Source of the DNA: a virus
Reading direction: 5' to 3' (one strand)
DNA length: 56,447 nucleotides
IMG/VR virus record: IMGVR_UViG_3300034061_006146
Location: 1-56,447 of that record
Both the position numbers and the translations under genes were made by a program. Shown here piece by piece: positions 52,001 through 56,447 of the stretch. Position 1 is the first letter of the stretch. Every line of letters begins with the position of its first letter. The notes beneath the pieces were generated by a model that had not been told where the DNA came from, did no database searches, and saw only the letters and a list, made by a program, of their open reading frames with translations.

Positions 52001-52261
52001 GCACAATACTGTGATACCAACTTAACTAAGTTATATTCAATTGAGGCATTTGAGTTCTATTCACTAAACGATAGTATAATACCTAATAACTTAGTAAACT
52101 TCACCCAAGTAGAGTATGACGTATTGGGAGATCTAGGATATAGCTTAATTAGAAATGTCAAAATAAATAATACCAAATCGAACCTAGTTGAGGGATCTAT
52201 TTTGATAAAACCTAATACGGGTGTAAAAATCGTACCAAAAATAAAAATTAAATTCATTTAA
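46049..52261 (+). CDS. Giant virion protein, 2070 aa
   Basis: The start is GTG at 46049, 17 bases after the previous stop. A TATAAATT string lies immediately before it but is too close to act as its own late promoter with a leader. The protein is beta-rich throughout, with many Asn/Tyr/Ser and few cysteines; Ig-like short modules are suggested around 330-400 (VSFSGSGNIEVTGVTFSGG) and repeated later. No family was recognised. It is the largest gene in the window and overlaps the fibre gene by one base (TAATG). A long structural component such as a tail fibre or baseplate arm is the natural reading. Confidence 0.75.
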   Translation: MVTYTQLAERNVSFQLLRTNPKLTTNIKLTVDSDGGLWLNSINANEQLADQKYKRFAINENSSHEINLHRFYDNGKTPASIAYQVGSTIGRNAVAKDLKDQFDFDLYTSGAKYLTSRQYAEKFSYFAPLYLDQVVPTKFVIFKMPGPSNYTAGQGKTLQTISVEDFATDAFKQATIVKVFDLGKTSKIGQYLENMVKNPMFTRKPMYINHKLDGYSLYRGASIASGTYVEIPEQLSTVFSRSLPLLKIEEFVTLGYERNRIVYPKILNIEFLFDDETSSPYEFNRYFGFYCNDIDLEEFEIDLDRMYSESSENVIAVEAVDQLTLSPSSTFSLQATGTNLDDLGVSNVSFSGSGNIEVTGVTFSGGVLTITGTYTSFPQGTTLTITADRINPIIFEYRSSTISDPWIELETLNFNPLTNDQPLPVKYTQSDDISFILTNSTGVKLNGKGINQDLSDINLNRTSTETLFFPYLKGKTGDLHLINPEDWNQDGSLVTFKIDDVRIDLGTLFGPTDLISQPTAAVSDIDTRSTVALQIVNKPNHLDRLRIYHPSGSCFDVNDIGGRYDEVIFVKSYFTGGPSSLPSSTAYTVSYPDIPTITFSATDPNSVPPSNTQYSPATIGTQYISSINNSKWYFNGTEYVEGVYGSRIYVNADLDINQIIEALYGVTIELRDSSILAVPSEIGFSFIQSRKFGDSYGELKIRVISANPNTFKINGESTSSTVFADGGFLDKPHALIDVGNIQKLTPILDNIVVKTNTNWSKISRVSRVFDLFKVEITSAGMEEAMSYFNKYSTIELVDDEVVNVIYDKIEIRKLYKPTIGVLSLFEIMDIDFSTYSTRYSRNLLLDLYKDVYIPPNVNLLDFTKYTYQIIGDGDIEINGVLYDIASVGAGTRPLVWQNTPEISKYTVVRGDAILIYGKKLPNTTLDPTSTAYPDRLDLPYYDGSNDLIDYSGPFALKANHAYQSSQNLTYQNRDRYLLGNVSSEYHVYLENFNSEYATAGRVIPYITKWGLEDSTDSRDNPYRLNSDLMFGKDNFGPSHRESSPTPEKLTHEWFYIESDFGYTIDPKLARHNFSYFDSPLDINQLINSNQYFETYFTYIPKVNGMEVDRPQFRYSILNKNKFTKQYETLFKGAMFRFYEIDDFGNSVIDTNRFEDYKFSVLLKPVKEVPSITRQPIKYRVIENTTAKTITVLIEVAVGHKDQLSPILLQSNWSTPTNDLIDQTTVFRNSIRSPKTQYSIDTTITVSSITTYLNLINGMTLVPADLGKTVHIIYAPVISPSSSPMPLYSTIIASEGSPVYEDVNNGLIVTGDRLGERVYANVSQAISIPLNQGTYPCVKIQSAFQDSWTLDTSSAGVGEITPSAAFTSALNGGTLNISQISASTSPYFVDGAIDHSYKLSQILQAGNEFSIIYGITNISIEEAKYTVASAISYSSGVFTIPVSYSSGGVFTPLSTGASVIFKSNWVISNPDDSESVATNTFSIENNTAYYDSMFGDYRIQFTDVSNMTHSFLYFAKHKKYNNKAAAYSTIKLSRGVDLSASGISLDPLTFQPVSIETKRLQGLVDYDSTADSEISQSNIGFSPFYVIKPGVKNILLQIDSASSITPTNLSNSALVEDGILGANQNLISLTQNASQDFNLVIPSTVNLGDTVSFSYSGAGVPNGTSATWIDQAQHFQLFGGVNYFEKLFGNLSFAKFVQLLEQSQDIISWESYTDGINLSAKKLSIEVLVADEISKSTIVRIDPATVQSGQINQTAGVTLSEVPSQSYSVNRYSGEYDIITRPIAGFKYNFSINGNDLTSANVCLNPRVENFFILPEFEFVKYSKTSILDLENSQNYSAEYPLIGETPIDRTSLNILSSSWDYNYHFEYSTKTNFARIPGSRRVTEDYSFVSKLINVPMNFTIEDFTVVEVSNANFITSIASEANLVYSIFTNEVRFKLNISDLITKHLSNNGLRAQFQKFFKDEFGSLITSSVEFFGDLTFEQYLAQYCDTNLTKLYSIEAFEFYSLNDSIIPNNLVNFTQVEYDVLGDLGYSLIRNVKINNTKSNLVEGSILIKPNTGVKIVPKIKIKFI

Positions 52262-55140
52262 TGGCAGTCATTATAAATTTAAAGGAGATATTCGCAACCG
52301 ATAGCCAAGTTGAGGTCTCAAGCAAAGTAAACTTCAACTTTAACCAGTTGATTGCGCTTGGCATAGGTCAAGCTGGCCCAACCGGTTCAATCGGCCCAAT
52401 CGGCCCAGCTGGTCCAATCGGCCCAATCGGCCCAGCCGGTCCAATCGGCTCGACCATTTACGGTACTACTCCAGCGACTGCTGCAGCCAGCATACCTTCT
52501 GGGGTTCCTACCGGACTTTCAAATGGAGATATTCTAATAACCGCAGATAAAGTTCTTAAGAAGGTTGCTACTAGCGGTTCAAATATTTATGGTTGGGATG
52601 TATTGACCGACTTTAACGTACTAGTTCAATCCGCTCTCGGTACAAATATTTCTCCGTATGTTAGACTTGGATCAACTTCAAGGATTGTAAAACCTAGAGT
52701 AACTGCTGGATTGGATCTAACCAATAGCAGCACAACCGGTGATCCAAACGTTGCGATTTCTGGCCTTGGAAATAATTACCAAACGATTCTTTATAATTTT
52801 AATGAATTAAAGACAAGATCGCTTGCGATTGTAGGTTCAAGCATTGCAGCTCCTTCAAATTCCTCAACTGAATTATCTTTCAATGCAAGCAGTTCCGCTG
52901 TAGTCGGTTTAACCTCTAACACGATCACCATATCGGCAGGTCACGGACTCTCTACTGGACAATTCGTAACCTACTCCAATGAGGGAGGTACTTCAATCGG
53001 AGGTTTGACCAATAATGGAGGATATTACGTATATGCTGCAAGCTCAACAGTCTTTTCCCTTTGTGAAACTTCTGCCCAGTCAATTGCAGGTACTCCGGTA
53101 ATTGATTTGACAGGCTTAGGAAATTCAGGAACTCCTCATAAATTCATAACTTACCCAGCTGCAATTGAAGGAATTTTTCCGCAAACTGCAAACCTTTCAC
53201 TATATTCATTTTACAATAATACTGCAACACCAGCCAAGGAATTTGAAACAAGCTCAACCGCCAAGGGATATCGAGGTCAATTAGAATTAGGATCTCTCGA
53301 TACGCTACCGACTGCTTATCCTGGAGTAACTGCTCAAAACTTCGTAATTAGTCCAAGTTTTGAAAATCTACGAATCCGAAAGTACAGAATCGGAGGATTC
53401 ACAATAAGTGGAGGATCTGCTTCAAATCCTGGAAATTACATGCTTAGAGCAGAATACGATATTTCATCGACCGGTTCTGAAGTGACTGAATCATTTGCTC
53501 CAAGACGAAATAGCGAACACGTATGGAAGATCAATAAAGCTGGAGTCAGCCAGGCATTCGGTCGAACTCTTGAAATGAAGTTCACAAATAGTTTCATACT
53601 TGATAATACTGAATCTACCTCAATTGAAATAGACGGAATCTTTTTGAAGCGCGGTACCGTATTTAGTGGGTCAAGCTCATTAGCGTATGTAGGATTCGGT
53701 TTCGATCACACAGACTCAAATAAAGTCAAACTAGTGGTAGACGGAGTTACGTTTCTTGAATTACAAAGTACGAATATTAATTTAGCTGCAACCAGAGTTA
53801 ATGCGCTAGGTGTTCCGCTGGGTGGTGTAAACGACAATCGTGTATACATTTCAAAAAATCCAGCAGCTGGAACAAATACGATTGATGAGCAAAGCGGCTA
53901 CTTATTGACTTTCAGAAGTATTTCAACTTCATCAGATCCGATTGAAGGAACTCGATTCGGTGGAATATCTGCGCAAAAGAATTTTAACGGAACTCCATCA
54001 AGTCCAATTCTTCCTAACACAACTGATCTTGCTGGTGTAATACTTGAAGTGGACGCAGGTTACGAGTTGAATCCAGGTGGACTAAGCTTAATTGGAGTGA
54101 ACGAGGCAACTAGAGTTGCTTTCCATGTTAGCCGGTTTACTTTAGGGTCCGAGCGTAGAGCCTATATCAACTCTAGTGGAAGTTTAATATTCGATTGGGA
54201 TGATGCAAAGACTAGTAGTTCTCAGCGTAATGTGCTTATTGCTCCAAGAACCGTAACTAACCCATTAGATACAGTCGGCGTAACCATTAGACTATACGGA
54301 GGAGCTGGATTACAAGGATTCGCTGCATCAGTTGGAGGAAAGGTTAGCATTGCCGGTGGAAACGGTCGTTCATTTGGCTTTGATGTTGGAACCAAAGGAA
54401 ACGTGTACTTACAATCAGTCACATCAGGCGATGGCGATTACAAGAATGCGTATGGCGTATTTGTTGGAGCCCCGGAATCAGCTACTTCGCCTGCATCATT
54501 CACCGTTTATCCAAACGCAAACTCATTCGGTCCATTCGCTGCAAATACTGAAACTGTTAGAGTATTAGACACAACCAATACTCCAAGATTCACATTAGAT
54601 AATAACGGTGCAGCGACTTCGGGTTTAAGATTTCCGTCTTCTTTCATTTCAAGCGCAGACCTCAATACTCTGGATCGATACGCAGAGGGAGAGTGGGCAC
54701 CGCTCATTTCTGGTGATATTTCACATACCACTATTGCAAGCGGAGGCCAATGGACCAGAATCGGAAGAGACCTTCATGTACATGGTTGGATCAGGCAAAA
54801 CGGTAGTCCTGGTTTTGCTAACACCATTGCAGCTGGTAATCACATAGTAGTGTCAGGTCTTCCGGAAGGTGTAAGTTCTTTCAAACTTAATGATGCTAGG
54901 GTTGGAGTATGGACCGAAGTAAATAATGATTCTAGTTTAATGGAAACAACTCGTTTCTTTGGTTCAGGCAATGTAAGAACCGGAAACATAGTGCACAGTT
55001 ATCACCATAGCACGAGTGGATTAACTTCGTTTAAATTGTGGTTTGTTGGTTATGCAACCAGTACTCCGCAAGTAGACAATCCATTGGCTTTGAACCTCGG
55101 TACACGCACAATAACTTTCAGCCTAGTGTGGAAATTCTAA
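52261..55140 (+). CDS. Tail fibre with collagen-like repeat
   Basis: 959 residues. After 35 residues of helical start comes a Gly-x-y collagen-like stretch (about 39-64, mostly GPI and GPA triplets), then a long beta-rich shaft and a C-terminal domain (about 830-959: WAPLISGDISHT, GGQWTRIGRDLHVHGWI, HIVVSGLPEGV) of the type found at phage fibre tips, where host recognition occurs. Collagen-like repeats are common trimerising elements in phage fibres. The gene is coupled to the giant protein by TAATG. No chaperone gene of the gp38/gp57 type was recognised nearby. Confidence 0.85.
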   Translation: MAVIINLKEIFATDSQVEVSSKVNFNFNQLIALGIGQAGPTGSIGPIGPAGPIGPIGPAGPIGSTIYGTTPATAAASIPSGVPTGLSNGDILITADKVLKKVATSGSNIYGWDVLTDFNVLVQSALGTNISPYVRLGSTSRIVKPRVTAGLDLTNSSTTGDPNVAISGLGNNYQTILYNFNELKTRSLAIVGSSIAAPSNSSTELSFNASSSAVVGLTSNTITISAGHGLSTGQFVTYSNEGGTSIGGLTNNGGYYVYAASSTVFSLCETSAQSIAGTPVIDLTGLGNSGTPHKFITYPAAIEGIFPQTANLSLYSFYNNTATPAKEFETSSTAKGYRGQLELGSLDTLPTAYPGVTAQNFVISPSFENLRIRKYRIGGFTISGGSASNPGNYMLRAEYDISSTGSEVTESFAPRRNSEHVWKINKAGVSQAFGRTLEMKFTNSFILDNTESTSIEIDGIFLKRGTVFSGSSSLAYVGFGFDHTDSNKVKLVVDGVTFLELQSTNINLAATRVNALGVPLGGVNDNRVYISKNPAAGTNTIDEQSGYLLTFRSISTSSDPIEGTRFGGISAQKNFNGTPSSPILPNTTDLAGVILEVDAGYELNPGGLSLIGVNEATRVAFHVSRFTLGSERRAYINSSGSLIFDWDDAKTSSSQRNVLIAPRTVTNPLDTVGVTIRLYGGAGLQGFAASVGGKVSIAGGNGRSFGFDVGTKGNVYLQSVTSGDGDYKNAYGVFVGAPESATSPASFTVYPNANSFGPFAANTETVRVLDTTNTPRFTLDNNGAATSGLRFPSSFISSADLNTLDRYAEGEWAPLISGDISHTTIASGGQWTRIGRDLHVHGWIRQNGSPGFANTIAAGNHIVVSGLPEGVSSFKLNDARVGVWTEVNNDSSLMETTRFFGSGNVRTGNIVHSYHHSTSGLTSFKLWFVGYATSTPQVDNPLALNLGTRTITFSLVWKF
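52384..52449 (+). repeat. 27-base tandem repeat encoding the collagen-like stretch
   Basis: Two complete 27-base units (52384-52410, 52411-52437) plus 12 bases of a third, differing at only two positions. Each encodes three Gly-x-y triplets. The unit keeps frame, so copy number can change without breaking the fibre. It is visibly more GC-rich than its surroundings. Confidence 0.9.
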
Positions 55141-55161
55141 AACACAAAAATAAAACAGCCA

Positions 55162-55476
55162 ATGAAACTGCAAGCACAAATTAAATTCATGAAGATCATT
55201 GATCTCGACGAAATGAAAATAGACACTGAACATCCAATAATCAATACTCAAGCAGAAATTGATTCAAGCGCGGATGATTACATCATGTCAACTCATTTGT
55301 TTGATCAAATCGATCCAATTTTGGACTCTCTTTTACCTGAAGGTTATGAGATCAAAGACCGTAAACTTTTAGTGAACGGGGAGATCGTTTGGCCTGGTGA
55401 ATATTTCTTGTCTATCATTGCCATATCTGAAGACACCAAGACTGAGTCAATTACTCTACTTATGCCTTTAGCTTAA
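55162..55476 (+). CDS. Small unknown protein after the fibre gene
   Basis: 104 residues, acidic, with helical segments and a C-terminal beta part (IVWPGEYFLSIIAISED...SITLLMPLA). No family was recognised. It starts 21 bases after the fibre stop and overlaps the end of the convergent minus-strand gene by 17 bases, without a terminator between them. A fibre-associated or assembly role is possible from position only. An alternative start at the ATG at 55189 would remove 9 residues. Confidence 0.65.
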   Translation: MKLQAQIKFMKIIDLDEMKIDTEHPIINTQAEIDSSADDYIMSTHLFDQIDPILDSLLPEGYEIKDRKLLVNGEIVWPGEYFLSIIAISEDTKTESITLLMPLA

Positions 55477-56251
55477 ATGGAATAGCCTTCTTTTTTTCGA
55501 GCATTCGACTGTAATCCAGTAGAACATTAGGATCAAATCCATGGACGGGTTTCATGATACGATTGACTAGAATAATGTCTTTGGCTAGACAAATTCCGTC
55601 AGATAGAACAACATGATCCGTGCCTGAAACAACAATCACGTTTTGATCAGGATTAAAATCAGCCAGATTAGGCCTTGCCTCAAGCAGGCGATCCTTGAAT
55701 TCAGAATTCTTTAGTCCTGGTAAATCCAATACGGCCTTGCGAGTGATTGAATAGCCGAGACTACGTTTGCTCTTTAGGTTCAATCGATAAACCTCGTACC
55801 TGTCTAATTTAGTGGACTTACTCACAATATAGATCACGTCTTGCTTATGGATCTGATTATTATTTAGATGAAAATGAATGTGTTCTAAAACTGGAATCTG
55901 TTTATTTAGGTATGATGCCATTACTTCAGATAAGATTGACGAACATGCTCGAATGATATCCTTACCATTAGAGTCATCCGGCTGGGCCAATTGAGATACT
56001 ATTTCCATTAACTTTTCATGTGACCTGACCACATTCAAATGTGAATCGTACACCTTTTTATCAGCAATCACTGTGTTCAAATTTAGGTAATGAAAAACTA
56101 TTTCATAAAAGTTGGAAAAATCACTGTCTAAGTTAGTGAGATACTTCTGCTTCGCGTCCAAGAGGATGTACGTGTAATACTCTAGGTCAACAAAGTTAGC
56201 TTGACAGAGCCACATTGGGTCTAGAACAAGCTTGGGGTTTAAAGGCTTCAT
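55460..56251 (-). CDS. Unknown protein, late-promoter driven
   Basis: 263 residues, largely helical in the first half (about 20-120) and mixed in the second (DVIYIVSKSTKLDRYEVYRLNL, QNVIVVSGTDHVVLSDGICLAKDIILV). No motif or family was recognised. The ATG at 56251 lies 20 bases after a minus-strand AATAAATAAT box, so it is probably a late gene. Its 3' end overlaps a convergent plus-strand gene by 17 bases. A head-assembly or other morphogenetic role is possible, but only from the promoter class. Confidence 0.75.
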   Translation of the reverse strand: MKPLNPKLVLDPMWLCQANFVDLEYYTYILLDAKQKYLTNLDSDFSNFYEIVFHYLNLNTVIADKKVYDSHLNVVRSHEKLMEIVSQLAQPDDSNGKDIIRACSSILSEVMASYLNKQIPVLEHIHFHLNNNQIHKQDVIYIVSKSTKLDRYEVYRLNLKSKRSLGYSITRKAVLDLPGLKNSEFKDRLLEARPNLADFNPDQNVIVVSGTDHVVLSDGICLAKDIILVNRIMKPVHGFDPNVLLDYSRMLEKKKAIPFKLKA

Positions 56252-56270
56252 GTGTACCCCGATTTTTCTT

Positions 56271-56280
56271 ATTATTTATT
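56271..56280 (-). promoter_or_regulatory. Late promoter motif, minus strand
   Basis: The minus strand reads AATAAATAAT, 20 bases before the ATG at 56251, with the same core and spacing as the plus-strand late boxes. It is back-to-back with the box at 56307. Confidence 0.55.
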
Positions 56281-56306
56281 TCACGGCTAAAACCTGAATC
56301 CGCTGC

Positions 56307-56316
56307 GATAAATAAC
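56307..56316 (+). promoter_or_regulatory. Late promoter motif, plus strand
   Basis: GATAAATAAC, identical to the box at 14357, 16 bases before the ATG at 56332. With 56271 it forms a divergent late promoter pair. Confidence 0.6.
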
Positions 56317-56331
56317 AAAAAGGATTTTTTA

Positions 56332-56447
56332 ATGCAAGTAGTCACCTACAAGGTAATTCCGGAACCTCCAAAAAACACCATCACATTCAGTAAGAATTAC
56401 AGAATTTTTTCTACTGGAGAACCTGTGCCCGGTGCTCTGAACATTGT
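56332..56447 (+). CDS. 3'-truncated late gene, unknown
   Basis: The frame opens at ATG 56332 (MQVVTYKVIPEPPKN...) and runs to the end of the window without a stop (38 full codons). A late promoter box precedes it at the usual distance, which supports a real start. The visible residues contain several Pro and alternating hydrophobic positions. Too little is visible to assign a function. Confidence 0.6.
   Translation, partial: MQVVTYKVIPEPPKNTITFSKNYRIFSTGEPVPGALNI

Overview
This window is from the genome of a large, AT-rich, T4-like tailed phage (contractile-tailed myovirus). It carries recognisable T4-type genes: sheath (gp18), tube (gp19), replicative helicase (gp41), UvsX recombinase, gp32 SSB, gp46/gp47 nuclease, a B-family polymerase fragment (gp43), FEN/RNase H, dCTPase-dUTPase (gp56), a gp42-type pyrimidine hydroxymethylase, dCMP deaminase, class Ia NrdA/NrdB and a gp55-type late sigma factor. 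Divergence from T4 is deep. The host is probably a Bacteroidota (Flavobacterium-like) bacterium: start codons lack Shine-Dalgarno sequences and follow A/T-rich leaders, one early promoter fits the Bacteroidota -7 consensus (TAnnTTTG), and a small Hc1/histone-H1-like protein of a type common in that phylum is present. The host call is inference.

Layout. 1-2276 (+): late genes, namely a 5'-truncated gene, the tail tube and two acidic or small proteins, closed by a bidirectional terminator. 2313-14287 (-): a compact nucleotide-metabolism and replication/recombination block (cd, 42-like, 46, a SET-like protein, 47, an acidic protein, 41, a small protein, uvsX, degenerate Nudix, unknown, the N-terminal part of pol, 56). 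14453-17545 (+): an oversized tail sheath behind two late-promoter motifs. 17648-21050 (-): HAD nucleotidase, GroES, FEN, a small protein and SSB. 21156-22678 (-): a short late cluster with an Hc1-like protein, an HExxH metalloprotease-like protein and a Pro/Ala-rich protein. 22745-34409 (-): NrdA, NrdB, an S1-domain protein, a 1457-residue hydrophobic protein, GroEL and a PolB-like exonuclease. 34649-35746 (+): RuvC-like resolvase and gp55. 35795-55476 (+): about 20 kb of very large virion genes (baseplate, tail and fibre), including a 2070-residue protein and a collagen-repeat fibre. 55460-56251 (-): unknown. 56332-end (+): truncated late gene.

How it works together. Early minus-strand genes make nucleotides and replicate DNA. 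The gp42-like, gp56-like and dCMP deaminase genes suggest that cytosine is replaced by hydroxymethylcytosine. The gp55-like factor should drive late genes from a recurring ATAAATAA motif found upstream of most late clusters on both strands. Both GroEL and GroES are phage-encoded. Several unrelated proteins share an N-terminal F-x-x-[FW]-[hydrophobic]-x-E tag resembling the T4 capsid-targeting sequence. This points to a set of head-internal cargo proteins (nucleotidase, metalloprotease, small acidic proteins), and is the most interesting lead here.

Limits: everything was read by eye. Homology calls rest on motifs and remembered family sequences, not on searches. No complete tRNA, insertion sequence, CRISPR array or integrase was seen, and no gene-free gap exceeds about 240 bases.
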